Notes: a model not told the origin generated them from the sequence alone. Shown: positions 1-10,923, counted from the stretch's first letter. The stretch: 41,392 nt of DNA from Cymbomonas tetramitiformis (GCA_001247695.2 LGRX02027091.1:1-41392); one strand, 5' to 3'. Numbers and translations are program-made.

Positions 1-126
1 TGACCGCCCAAGTTTTCGAAAACTTGGGCGGGGCGATGACCGTGACCGCCCAAGTTTCCTAAGACTTGGGCGGGGCGATGCCAGTGACCGCCCAAGTTTT
101 CTAAAACTTGGGCGGGGAGTTTCGCA
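1..126. repeat. Three tandem 42-bp hairpin repeats
   Basis: Units begin at 1, 43 and 85, an exact 42-bp spacing. Each holds a 28-bp inverted repeat whose arms read CCGCCCAAGTTTTC and its complement. The first copy is a perfect palindrome; the other two carry small changes in the arms or centre. The array touches the window edge and may continue upstream. It lies directly before the long ORF that starts at 170, so it could be part of that ORF's regulatory or terminal region. No protein is encoded. The repeats are seen directly; any role is unknown. Confidence 0.9.
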
Positions 127-169
127 GGGTTAAACAGAGCCCGTTGTGCTGCATACAAAACTTTCCGCA

Positions 170-2125
170 ATGTCAGCTCTTCTAAAACCGATTGTAAATG
201 TCGTCTTCCAGGAGTTGTTTCAAGATGATAAACTTAACGAAGCTTTCCAAAAGCATGAAGAAGAGAACACGCAGGTGTACACGGATTCGGCGGTGATAGC
301 GCCGCTCGTCGGGAAGCAGAAGGCGGGTGTTGATAAGGATACGCTAATAGGTTTGGGTATGGAGATGGAGACAGAAGAAGCGCTCGCTCAGGTTGAATCC
401 CTTAAGATCGTAGACGAAGAAGGGTTTGCGTATCTTCGGAAAGGTTTCCTGTTCAACTTGCACTCGGAATATGCGTCGCGTCGACAGGTGGACATAGACA
501 TAAAGCGACGGTACGAACGCTTAAAAGAAGTTTGCGCACCTTGGAACGGAGACGGCGAGGACCAAAAGGCGAAAACGATGTGGGAATTACAAGCCCACAC
601 GACTTGCGTGGATCTTCTGGAGGATCTCGGGGATAGGGCAGCCGCGTCTGTCTCGTCTCAACCATCATCCCCAGGTACTGTTCGAAAACCTAATTTTCAC
701 TTTGTCGCGTCCTCCGTGTTCTTGATGGAACATCGCGTGTCCTCAGGTTCGACGCCGGGAGATGCGTTCGTCCGCATGCACCTCTGCAACATTCTGAAAG
801 CACCAAATGATGAAGAGACACCTCGCTTACTTCGGGGGAACGATACGGACCGTGGGGAACTGGTTGCTTTCAATCTCGCCGAGATTACGGACCTTCCGGA
901 CTATGTTTTGGGTGTTGTTTCTCACACAATAGAGGAGAAGAAGCTCATGGTCCGATATTTAGATCGTACCAATTCAGAGAAGCATCTTGTGGAGGATGCT
1001 TTAGAAGTGGAACACGACACATTATACTTCATCGTGCAGCCTGAAGGTCGCGAGGCTTTCAATCTAGGGCAGCGGATATTGTGCCTGCTTCAGAATGCCC
1101 ACAGTCGAAAGTTGAATGAGTCTGAACGGCAGGAACTTGACAGTTATTTCGACGAAATGACTTACGAGGACGAGAAGTTTGCTGTATATATGGGGCAACA
1201 GTTGCCTGCCGAGTCCGTCTTCAGAGAAGTAGCGCTCATGACGAAAGACGAGATCGACACTGTGCACCAAGGGTTACCGTATGGCTCGGGGAAACCAGAA
1301 ACACCAGCTGAACCAACATTTATCCAATCAGCACCAGGGCATGATTGGGATCCGCACGGTAGGCGCCTTTATCGGATAAAACTGCTGCAGACGAAGTACG
1401 AGGGTCTGCAGGACGGCAGTGACACCAGCGGACAGGGCAGCGCGCATGCAAGCGAAACTACAGGCGTTGGTGATCCCCGAACAGTCGCTGAAATGGAAAC
1501 CAATCGTCGCGACAGCCTTGCACCCACTGAACTCTCGGATTATGCTAAGACAGCGTCTGAAGCCTTGGAGCCGGACTTGGGGGAGACGGCGGTATCCTCT
1601 GGCGAAGCCAGTGGTCCTACGTTGTTGAATCAGGTACCAGAAAAAAACGTGGACCTCCTGGGCATCCTGTTGACTGGGTTGGAGGAGGAGACCGATCAAG
1701 GGTGGGATCTCGTAGCGCTGGGACAAATGATACTTCAAGACAACCCCATTGCCAGCCAAGAACACGAGACGAGGCGTGCGGTGGCTGGCCGGCCCGTGCA
1801 GGTAATTGACAATTGGACGTTGCAGGCGCCATACACCTACGCTGACCTGGCCCTGATGTTGCAGAACAGTGGCTGTGAAATCAACGAGCCATTTGGTTTT
1901 AACGACGGACATACCCTGGAGATGGAAGAAGCGCTTAAAGGTTCTGCAGCCTGCACGGACGCCACCGACCCTTCGACCTGGGACCCCAATTATCATAACT
2001 TTTCAAAAAATGAGAATATAATGAGACACCCGCGTGTCTCATTTTTGCGATATGGTCGTTATATGGCGAGGCCTCCACGTTGTTGTGTGACGCATGCAGC
2101 AGGGGCCACCACCTATGGTACCTGA
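170..2125 (+). CDS. Unrecognised long ORF, possible mobile-element protein
   Basis: This is an open frame of about 651 codons. I take the ATG at 170 because the longer frame opens only with a GTG at 146. I do not recognise the family. The first 150 residues are charged and helical (FLFNLHSEYASRR region). A middle stretch (YVLGVVSHTIEEKKLMVRYL) looks like a small beta-rich module of Tudor or chromo type, which is a guess. The last third is acidic and low in conservation signals. Residues encoded beyond about 2011 are probably not native, because a hairpin lies at 2020-2043 and a different frame carrying a PHD-finger half begins just after. The neighbouring PHD/methyltransferase debris suggests this is the upstream part of the same mobile element, but the frames differ and the link is inference. 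Confidence 0.45.
   Translation: MSALLKPIVNVVFQELFQDDKLNEAFQKHEEENTQVYTDSAVIAPLVGKQKAGVDKDTLIGLGMEMETEEALAQVESLKIVDEEGFAYLRKGFLFNLHSEYASRRQVDIDIKRRYERLKEVCAPWNGDGEDQKAKTMWELQAHTTCVDLLEDLGDRAAASVSSQPSSPGTVRKPNFHFVASSVFLMEHRVSSGSTPGDAFVRMHLCNILKAPNDEETPRLLRGNDTDRGELVAFNLAEITDLPDYVLGVVSHTIEEKKLMVRYLDRTNSEKHLVEDALEVEHDTLYFIVQPEGREAFNLGQRILCLLQNAHSRKLNESERQELDSYFDEMTYEDEKFAVYMGQQLPAESVFREVALMTKDEIDTVHQGLPYGSGKPETPAEPTFIQSAPGHDWDPHGRRLYRIKLLQTKYEGLQDGSDTSGQGSAHASETTGVGDPRTVAEMETNRRDSLAPTELSDYAKTASEALEPDLGETAVSSGEASGPTLLNQVPEKNVDLLGILLTGLEEETDQGWDLVALGQMILQDNPIASQEHETRRAVAGRPVQVIDNWTLQAPYTYADLALMLQNSGCEINEPFGFNDGHTLEMEEALKGSAACTDATDPSTWDPNYHNFSKNENIMRHPRVSFLRYGRYMARPPRCCVTHAAGATTYGT
2020..2043. repeat. 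Perfect 10-bp-arm hairpin
   Basis: AATGAGACAC and its reverse complement are separated by 4 bases (CCGC). The hairpin lies where the coherent protein sequence of the upstream ORF stops and the PHD/methyltransferase frame starts. It may mark an insertion or deletion junction, or act as a transcript-end hairpin. Confidence 0.75.
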
Positions 2126-3268
2126 AGCCAGCGTTGAAGGATGTTCCGGATGGTGACTGGATGTGCCTGAAATGCTCGGGTACGGAGGTAGTTGCGGCCT
2201 TCGTTGAGGTGGGCCATGGTGTGGTGGAAAAGTTGGCAAGGACGGAGCTGGAGCTCAAGGAGAGGTTGGGGCCCAGCGCCAAGCTGCTGCCAGCTGATGT
2301 GGGGCCCAGGAGAGCCGTGAAGGATGGGGCTTCCCAACCTTGGCAAGCATCGTCGAAGGCGCAGCTTGCCGCTGCTGAAGGGAGCATGAGGGACCTTCCG
2401 CACCGCATCGAGTGGGGGAAGCAGGAGATACTCTCTGAGATGGTGAAGATACTGATTCCAGGTTACTGGCACGAGGGTCACCGCACCATCTTGAGCCGGA
2501 AGTGCTCTGAGCAGCAAGTGAGGGCACAGGAACTGCGACATGCAGAAAATGGGTAGGCCATGACGAAGGAGGAGGTGGAGAAACGCGGAGATGTGACCAA
2601 GATGAGCAGAGTGCAGGTCAAGAATGCCAGTACCATTGAGTGGGGTTTGGAGTTGGTGATGACGGTGCCGCATGAGGTGAGGCGCCTTGCCAGGGCGGGA
2701 GCTAGACTGGAGAAGATTATCCAGCGTATGGGATCCATGGGCCGGTACGGGAGTCATCAGCAAGGTGATGAAGGAGGAGTGGGAACACCTCAACGTCATG
2801 AACAACGACTGGAACCCGCAGCTGGGATGGTCTGAGGCTCGCAACGCCTTACAGCCAGGCAATTACCGCGCATGGAGAGAGAAGTACGGGATGTGTGATG
2901 CTATCGTCACGTCACCATGGTTCGCGGTACTGGACATTGCACTGCCACTAGCAGTGATGGCCAGCAGGAAGGTGGCATGTATACCAGTGCCATCACACTA
3001 CATGACGGACATGACCGAGAGGAGGGCGCAATACTTTCGTAACCTCAGTCATGCTGGGCGGCTACACGTCATATGCCACCTAGAACATGGGTCAATTGGG
3101 CGCAGGTGTATGTGGGTGTTGGTCTTCAAAAACCCGCTGCTGAGGGCCCCCAAGTTGCTACGAGGAGGTGAACTCAGTGGTGTGGCTATGTTTACGTTCA
3201 GCATGGGTAGGTTCGCAACCGATGGTGAAACGACAGAGTGCGCAGAACAAGGGCAAGCCCGCATTTAG
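2065..3268 (+). pseudogene. Degenerate PHD finger plus amino-methyltransferase domain
   Basis: The frame from about 2065 encodes the second half of a PHD finger: LLCDACSRGHH, then an aromatic and proline-spaced stretch ending WMCLKC. The usual H-x2-C cysteine is replaced by Tyr and the first zinc pair is absent. The frame continues past a stop near 2554, then shifts by one near 2725 into a Rossmann-type methyltransferase. That part has motif I DPWAGTG, an acidic/NND turn, and the catalytic-type motif DAIVTSPWF, followed by a hydrophobic helix and VPSHYMTD. This order resembles N6-adenine/N4-cytosine methyltransferases. Such PHD-methyltransferase blocks are plausible retroelement cargo. The stop, the frameshift and the missing zinc ligands mark it as decayed. 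Substrate and host element are unknown. Confidence 0.6.
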
Positions 3269-3306
3269 ATCTGTGCTGCTGGCAGCAGCTACAGATGGGG
3301 GATAGT

Positions 3307-3537
3307 GGAAATTTGGGATTGCAGGGTAGGCTGTGCCTTGGAAGTACAGAGATAAAAAAAATCAAAATTTCATTGGATATGTATCTCGACAGGGACTGCA
3401 GTGTAACCTTGGTGTCAGCTGAGGCAGAGCCAGTGGTGTTAAATAAGTTATCGAGTGACGTGCTGCAGTGATGCTGTGTTGGTAACAATCGAGCATGCGA
3501 TACGATAGGTCCCACCGTGTGCATGTGTTTGCGACAG
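3307..3537 (+). repeat. 231-bp direct repeat, copy 1
   Basis: This copy matches 3996-4226 with only scattered substitutions, 689 bp apart. Both copies keep a short open frame (GNLG/LQGRLCLGSTEIKK type) that ends just after the CAGTGATG stretch. This copy follows 40 bases after the methyltransferase debris. It could be a tandem duplication of an element's 3' end or a pair of short terminal repeats. Confidence 0.85.
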
Positions 3538-3995
3538 CTGTCACGAACTGTGGCTTGTCGTGGGACCGAAGCCTTGTTCGACAGCTGGCGACATACACGT
3601 GACACAGGCGCCGTGGTGACCAATTTGGTGACAGACGCTGAGGTGACCAAAGTGGTCACGAAGACGTGACCCTGATGCTGTCGCTGTGGTGAACCACGTG
3701 GTCACAGGGCAGCGCTGACGACATGTGACGTGTACGGAAGCTGGTGATAAGAAGTGGCAGAGACTGTTCGGTTTTAGGATGCTACAAGTAGCGGCGCTAC
3801 ACTGGTTTGAGTAGTAGACTCATTTTTGTTTTGCCTTCGCAAGTGGTTAAGTGTGAATTCTTGGACCCTGATTGCAAAAACAGTAGCTACTCAAACATAA
3901 CTGTGGACATTCTGGTAAAACATTACAGTGAATATTTGTACGCACGTTTCGACCGTATGAGCAGAATTGCTTTGACTTGCAATCTTTTTCATGCT

Positions 3996-4226
3996 GGAAA
4001 TTTGGGCTTGCAGGGTAGGCTGTGCCTTGGAAGTACAGAGATTAAAAAAATCAAAATTTCATTGGATATGTATCTCGACAGGGACTGCAGTGCAACCTTG
4101 GTGTCAGCTGAGGCAGAGCCAGTGGTGTTAAATAAGTTACCGAGTAACGTGGTGCAGTGATGCTGTGTTGGTAACAATCGAATATGCGATACGATAGGTC
4201 CCACCGTGTGCACGTGTTTGCGACAG
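3996..4226 (+). repeat. 231-bp direct repeat, copy 2
   Basis: Second copy of the repeat at 3307-3537, and the same length. The interval between the copies (3538-3995) contains many GTGACC/GGTCAC inversions but no recognisable gene. From 4227 to about 5058 I see no gene; this stretch would be the 3' flank of the bestrhodopsin gene. Confidence 0.85.
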
Positions 4227-5058
4227 ATATATTGGTGGTATCCGATTACACAAGGTTTTGCTAAGAGGAGAAGACAGTAGAGCAAACGAATATCTAATTT
4301 ACTTAATGTTCACGGTATGCTCCGATGTTCCCTCAGATAAGCACTTGCGCGGGCTACTGTGGGCTATGCATGGCACCAACGGCTGAGAATGCACGTTCAA
4401 ATCTAGAATAGTTCCCGACGAGCTCTTGTGCTTGGATCCTCTGCCTCTGCTCATTACGATTAATCGGGTGGTTCAAACACTGCATTCAACAGTGCCACGG
4501 TCAGCTGAGTGTGGGAAAGCTGGTAGGGGCAGGTGAGGGCTGATACAATAGGTGAAATAGTATTGGTCGATAGTTATTTCAAGTTTTGTAGTTGTCGACG
4601 GCAGCGGCAGTGATGCCACAGGCAATCGGAAGCTGGAGTTTATCAGACAGCGTTATGCTGTATACATGCATTTAGAGTTTAGGGTGACATAGTGTCATAA
4701 CAGTCTGTTATAATGTATGGTAAGGATTTATCTTCCTTATCCTGAATCTAATATGAGGTTATAAACTCCCACGATCTTGCCATTTTCTTGAATTCTTGCA
4801 AACAAGATATTTTCTCGCTCCATTTCAAACTGGGATGGTACCCGTTCGCAACACAGCACGGGATATAACATTACAACACTTCGCAACTCAAACTAGCCAT
4901 CAATTAAACTAGGCTGCGCTCGTTCTTCATTCGCGATTGCGGATAACCGCCATCATGGCAAGAGTTCCGCGTGGGGTCACCCATCGAGTGATCTCATACG
5001 AGACTGTCTCTCACATGAATACCATTGTAACTGAGGGGCCACCAATCGTCACACCATT

Positions 5059-8000
5059 TCATCCATCATCATCGTCATCGTCATCATCTCCTTCTTCAGC
5101 CACCTCCTCCTCCTCCTCCTCCTCTTCCTCCTTCTTTTTCTTTCTCAATTTATGTTTCTTATGCAATTTCACATTGACGTCGGGCAACGGCATTGTCTCA
5201 CGGGCTGCCAACATCTCGAGGAGGGCGCGTGAGATGTCGATGCAATACAGGTCAAGCGGGAGGTGGTTGGCGCTGTTGCCAAAGGGGTTTTCGAGCTCCA
5301 CTGCGGTGTCCTCCAGTCCCATCAGCAGGTAGCATGCCACGCCGACACACAGCATCATGAGCCGCCCGAGGCTGACAAGGAACACAAACGGGAGGCCGAA
5401 CAGAAACAAAAAGAGCAGGCTCCGAAGGTGCGCCACGTAGATAAAGGGCATGGGCGTTAGCAGCCGTTCAGTTTGCCCAATCTCGACGTCCATAGAGCAG
5501 ATCGACTTTTCGATGGCCATGTGAAACGGCATGACCTTGTTGGCCAGCATCGCCTTTCGTAAGCCTTGCCGTATCTTCATTGTGGCAAAGAATGGCATAT
5601 GGCGCTGTTGGGCTACCTCCTCGATCTCGTGATCCTCAATAATCCCCGCCAGAAGCTCCTGATCGCGTGCTCCTCCCCCTCACACCCTCTGCCCCCTCTC
5701 AGAGCGCAGGCACCCAACAAGACAAGCCGCGGGAGTCCACAAAAAGAGCAAGTCTGGATGCCCCTGGCGGGCCGAAAATGGCCACGTGTCTGTCGTTGAT
5801 TATCTGGACTCTCATTGCAATGAACTTGTCGGGATTTTCTGAATGTATTAAATGTATGTCTGGTGCGCGGCGCCTGGCGCCCGCCACAGAATGCCCTTGT
5901 GGATTGGGTATGGTGGCAACATATCACCCTGCAGCCTGAGCCCACCATGTGAAGCTGAAGCGAGTCCGATCCCCCCCCCCTCGTGCCACCGAGACTTTGT
6001 TGGCGCAGTAGACTGCGCTGATGAACACCATGATGCTCGACATGAAGGACCTCAACGATCGCATTGTGGTAGCGGAGGGGGCTAGCGGAAAGGCCGTCGC
6101 CCAAATGACAGCCACCGCTCAGAGTGGTGTCGCTGAGCTAAAGGCACTGCGGAAGCTTCCGTGCGTGCCTCGGCGGGAAATCATTTCCTCCCGCGGTCCA
6201 CGACACTGAAGTCAGATATGCTGCAGATGTATGATCTGTCCAACAACAAGATGTACGACGCCCTTCCTAAGCCGACTGATTCGTCCATACGCAACGAACA
6301 ACTCGTTCTGGTGCCGTCGTTGGCATATATACACGACGCTGTGAGAGCACCCTCGACTAGATCGAGGACACCAAAGGCGGTAAGGGTACTGGGCCCGGCG
6401 GAGCGCCGGCTCCAATACGACCTAGCTCTTCGATCACGATCCCACCTGGTGCCCCCCACCTTTCAGGTTACCAGGCAGTGATCTTCTACCCTTCAGGAGA
6501 GGGTGCGGTGCAGAAGGGGGGCGTGGCGAGTGGCTGGCGCTAGCAGTGAGGTGCTGCAATGGATCAGAAGAGCAAGTTGGGGGGGCATGAGGTGGATCGG
6601 CAAATCGCCACAGCCCTTTCGATCATGGGGTGTCCTTGGATGGCGCCATCCGCTCACAGCTGGAGTGGATGCGCACCGAGACGGAGCACTGTCTGCACAC
6701 ATATGGGTGCAGGCGCATGGGTACGGGCACAACAGCGAAGGCATATATCGCGGGTGTTTCTGGTGCCCAAGCCCATGACAAACACCTGGAGACCGGTAAT
6801 GGACTTCAGGTGGCTCAATGCACTGACGACTAGCCAAGCCCAACGATTGGTGCTTCAGCTTCGACTAGCAGGACAGCCACCACCTCGCGGGGCTTGACAA
6901 GGACTTCCAGGAGTAGATGCAATTCGACGTGCGGGGGGAGTTATTCCCGTTCGCAGATCTACCCTTCGGGTAGAATGGGCTCGCCCTGCATATTCGTAAA
7001 GATTATGCAAGTGTTGGTCGCGTGTCTGCGGTCTCCACGGTCCACAGAGGATCACCGGGAGGTGTAAAAGCTTCACAGCGGAAGCTTTGCGCGCAAGCGC
7101 TGGGTATCTCGCAGACGAGCTGGAGGATGCGGGAGATAGGAGCACCAGCAAGGTGCTCAAGTCTGTGCTCCCGTGCATAGACGACTTCCTCGTCCTCGCG
7201 TCCAGCAAGGTGGAGGCGCTCAGGGCGTGAGAGCTGGCGAGTCAAGTGCTTGTTTGGCTCGGCATCGGGAGAAACGAGAAGAAGAGGCAGTGGGAGCATA
7301 CTTGTACCCGAGGTGGATTTGGCGGTGGGTCAGTTCCATGCCCCTCCCGCTAGGCTGCAGAAGATCCACACTCGGGCCAAAGCGCTTCTGTTTAAATTGG
7401 AGCATGCGGAATTTTAATGGTCTCTACCACGTGGTGATTTTGAGAATTCGACAGTGAGTAAATTGCAAAGACAATCGCAAACTTCCATTTACAAAAGATA
7501 TAGCAGTTCGCATCCTGAAACGACGCGAAAGCTAACGCCCAATCATTACTGATTGGGCAGACGGTTTGTGAAAGCTCGCGAAGAAGAGTCCTACGTGTCG
7601 CTGTCAGTTCATAACGACTGCAGTGACACAGATATGATGGGCCGATGAACTATTACTCGTTATCTCCCCGATGGTCATATGGCCTTCCTTGATCCAACGG
7701 TCACGATTAGTTCAACCAATCTACAGATCTAGATCTAAGGGTTTCTTAGGGTTTCTTCAGGGTTTGAGCCTCCTGACTGTTGTACAAGGCCTAGACAGTC
7801 ATACTTTACACCAAACTAATCAGCAGGGAGTGCAGATTCCAATACCCCTTCTAAAGGGTGACTGCCTAGCTGTCCTACTGCCAGTTCTTGGGAGTGGTGC
7901 CCCTTCAGTCAGTTGAACCCGGTTCTAGGGATGGTGCCCCTCCAGCTCCAGTCATAGGGATGGTGCCCCTTCAATTCTCCAGCTCCAGTTTATGGGGATG

Positions 8001-10303
8001 GTGCCCCTTCAGTCTTCAGTGATCGTCACGGTCCAGACTCATTACTCTTTCTCAGTGTACACGAAAGCTCGGTAGTGCCAGTGACTTCGTCATGATGTCC
8101 GAAGTGTTGTCCTCAGATCTAGTGTATAAGGCTTCTGACTCCTTGGCCTTAATGTGCTCCCGGATGTACATGTTCCTCACCTCGATGTGCTTGGACCGGG
8201 AGTTGTTCACGTAGTTGGAGGCTAGGTGAATGGCTCCTTGGTTGTCGCAGTACATGGGGACAGGTCTTTGTATAGTCACCAATGAGTCTAGCACGTTAAG
8301 AATGTATTTAACTTCTCGGGCGCCTTCCGACATGGCATGGGCAGGACGAGGAGGAGACGGCGCGGACCTGGCTGCCGGCAAGGTATGTGATGGCGGTACA
8401 CGCACACCGGTTGGCTCTGCAGAGTGCAGCCGACGGGCCGGGCAGAGACGGAGCTGCTGCGGGCGTGCAGGTATGTGGTCTTCACCTTCGTCACGCTCGG
8501 CCTGTATGTGTGCCACGGCAGTGAGTGCCTTGCTGGAGAAGTGCTGCTTCCTTGGTGGCTGGTCTCAACGGTCCTCAGCAATCCACTCTTATATTGACCC
8601 CGCAGTTGTCCCCGACGAGCACATGCAGAGGTACTTTGGGTGGGCTACTTCGAGGCGGAGTTCATGAAGCCAGCTGGTACAATGGCAGTGGCAGTGGCAA
8701 TGCACCGAATCATCTCTGAAACATGGCAAATTGATTGTTTGTGCAAAAGAAAAGATTTAAATTTGAGCTTGCGAAATTTTAGAGGTTTCTGCACCCTAGA
8801 CCGAGCAGTAGTTCCCTAGGGTTTCCAGGACCGTCAGATCGAGATGTGGCAGATCGAGATCCCCGCAGTTATTCCACAATCGATCATCCCTTGGACCGTT
8901 GGATCGCGATGCGACACAGTTTGGCCTTTGTGAACCGGTCCATATTCGCATTTTGGGCCCAAAATGAAAATATGGGCCTCTAGGTATAAGAGACACAGTG
9001 GTCAGATCGAGATCTTTTTCACTGTGGACTTAGAGGATCTGTCAGACGGAATTTCTCAGCTCAGTTCTTTCGCGTTCCCACCTCACACATCCCAGGAGAC
9101 TTGAATATTTGCGTTGAATCTGTGAATCAGCCTTAGAAGCTGTGTATCACCCGAGAAAATACATTCTAAAAGAGATCTTTCTCTCTCAAACATCGGGTTT
9201 GCAAATTTTGACCCTGCATATCCCATAGAACCTTAGAAAAGCATGTCAAAGCATGTAAGAAGAAAACATCTTTTAATATCATTATCAGCATTATAGTATT
9301 ATTAGGTATTATCAGGGTTGCTGTGAATGCAAGATCCATCACATTAGACGGCATAACTGCCTGAGTTCTCAACCAAAAATGTCGAGCTTCAGTGTTCTAC
9401 AGTCCTTAGGATCCCCCCGAGCTTTCAGGGAGGCCCACACTAACTGCAATCAAGCCTTTCAGGCTGATTTGTTAATCAATCTAACACTAAATAATGCATT
9501 GCTGCAACATTGCTACGACCGCAAAAAAAAAAAAAAAAACGCGTGAGAAAAGTATTGCGCAAATAAGGCTTAATAAGGCTGGCTGGGCGAGTCAGTGTAG
9601 AATCTAAAAAATTAAAATGAAATCAAAACCGAGGCCAATCTACCCGGAAACGGACAAAATTCCCCTCGCCACATCGGGAATGCTACGTGGCAGCGCCCGG
9701 GTGGGGCACATGGCAACCTAACCGGGCGCCGCACAGGGCGGAAGGCACCGGATCGGCCACCGAGATTCCGTCACGCAGGAAAAGCTTTTCCTTCGGCCGA
9801 TTGAGGGAAAGGGGGAGGCACACCGGCTCGAGTGGCGTGTTGCGCAGGTGGCAGCGCGTGGCGACCACTGCGACGATGATGTAGCGCACGCACTGCTCGC
9901 AGGCCGCGTCGTCATTGACATAGTTGCAGAGCTCCTGAGCGAGGGTGCGGCTGATCTGCGTCATCCTGCCGAAGGCGGTGCGTCCGTCCCACCACTTGCG
10001 GAAGGCGTACTGCGTGCGGAACACCACCAGGAAGAGCACCGCGCTGCCGAGAAGCGCGTGCATAGTTCCCGTCATCTCGATCTGCTTTGCCACTTCCGGC
10101 GCGAACTCCGCCAGCAGCTGCAGGCAGAGCGCCTCGAGCAGCAGCAGCCGGCCAGGAGCAGGCAGGCACGCGCGCCCGCGCAGCTGCACAAGGGTCGCGG
10201 TCCAGTGCTGCGGATTGTACATGATGTGGTTGAGCCCGCTGATGAGGTACGTCTGCTCGCGCAGCTGCACATTGTACTTATTCTCCATGGCATCATGCAA
10301 GCC
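5059..10303 (-). CDS. Bestrophin channel domain of a bestrhodopsin (exons 4-5)
   Basis: Two exons on the minus strand are predicted: about 10303-9749 and 5658-5059 (stop 5061-5059). Exon 4 carries the first half of a bestrophin (RFP-TM/UPF0187-type chloride channel): a hydrophobic helix, then the signature LFLVVFRTQYAFRKWWDGR and SRTLAQEL. Exon 5 carries the second half: TPMPFIYVAHLRSLLFLFLF, a second hydrophobic pair, then LEDTAVELENPFGNSANHLPLD. The ENPFG...LPLD form is that of bacterial and plant-type bestrophins, not the acidic calcium clasp of animal ones. The tail is Lys-rich, then runs of Glu and Asp. Acceptors are at 10304 and 5659; the donor at 9748 is the best phase-0 choice, with alternatives nearby. 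The 4.1-kb intron is full of retroelement debris. The reading phase agrees with the upstream rhodopsin exons, so I read this as the C-terminal part of one gene. Confidence 0.85.
5670..7460 (+). pseudogene. Decayed retroelement with reverse transcriptase, inside bestrhodopsin intron 4
   Basis: Fragments in changing frames can be read as a reverse transcriptase. Near 6757-6840 comes FLVPKPMTNTWRPVMDFRW, the N-terminal RT block. Further on come ELFPFADLPFG with a stop in place of the next Trp, a degenerate active-site block near 7175 (DDFLVLAS in one frame), and a stretch near 7215-7390 that reads like ASQVLVWLGIGRNEKK. These match the RT and early RNase H order of DIRS/Ngaro-like or Ty3-like elements; the type is uncertain. 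The upstream part (6020-6480) may be gag or an RT-linked region. It has many stops and frameshifts. It is antisense to the host gene and sits wholly in the predicted intron. Confidence 0.6.
7910..8040 (+). repeat. Short minisatellite, roughly 40-bp units
   Basis: At least three copies of a unit containing GGGATGGTGCCCCTYCA followed by a CTCCAGCTCCAGT-type block. It lies between the RT debris and the copia fragment, within intron 4 of the bestrhodopsin gene. Confidence 0.6.
8055..8340 (-). pseudogene. Ty1/copia RNase H C-terminal fragment
   Basis: The minus-strand frame encodes the end of a copia-type RNase H. It has an EVKYILNVL helix, the CDNQGAIHLAS motif, NNSRSKHIEVR and a final DNTSDIMTKSL block, then a stop. 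This is the standard order at the end of a copia polyprotein. Upstream (rightwards) the frame runs into unrelated sequence, so RT, integrase and gag are missing and the piece is a truncated remnant. It sits in the last intron of the bestrhodopsin gene in the same orientation. I did not identify flanking LTRs with confidence. Confidence 0.8.
8667..9690. other. Intronic stretch without a recognised gene
   Basis: AT-leaning sequence with repeated GATCGAGAT words near 8840-9020 and a 17-base A tract near 9520-9540. It may hold old LTR material linked to the copia fragment, but no paired repeat was found. Confidence 0.4.
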
Positions 10304-10923
10304 CTGCACTCTCTCACCACCGCGGACCTCAAAGATTTTTCAGCAGCGACCGCGTAGAGGTGCTCTAGGCGCTCGGGAACGGTCCTCTAGGTTCGTCGCC
10401 GCGTGAAACCATCTCGATGGGGCGCCTCTCTATCGGGTAAAATACGGCAAGCCCTTAAAGCGCACAGCACAGCAACCCCGACTCGAATTGTATCACTACT
10501 AATAAAGCATGCTGCCTGAAGCACTGTTGAAATCCGACACTAACTCTCTGGAGAGCAGAGCCAAAGAGAAACCACCCCCTCTCATCTTGCATCTGCTTTA
10601 TAAGTAGCAATCAAGCCATCTCAGCTCCCCCCTTCCCCGTTGGAGCGCACTATATGCAAATATTCTCCTTCGTGTGCAGCGCACTCAACTGAACTGAATC
10701 ATTATAGCACATGCTGAGGCTAAAATGGCCTCATCGAAGGCGTCGGAAGTCGACCCAGTATTGGACGCACTCAGCTAAGCAGGCTTTTTGACGTACTCAT
10801 CTTCCCCCCCCCCGAGAAGCAAATGGGATTTCTCTGAGGGCGAAGCAAATGGACGCCCTGCAGATGACACGCCACACAGCGCCCTGACGTCCCACAACAT
10901 GAGGGCATGCTGGCGGCAATCAC

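Noticed and set aside
1328..1996. 222-residue minus-strand ORF inside the long plus-strand ORF
   Set aside because: Antisense shadow of the 170-2125 frame; no domain or codon pattern of its own.
5852..6209. Short plus-strand ORFs as independent host genes
   Set aside because: They sit in an intron among retroelement debris with multiple frame changes; better read as a decayed gag-like region.
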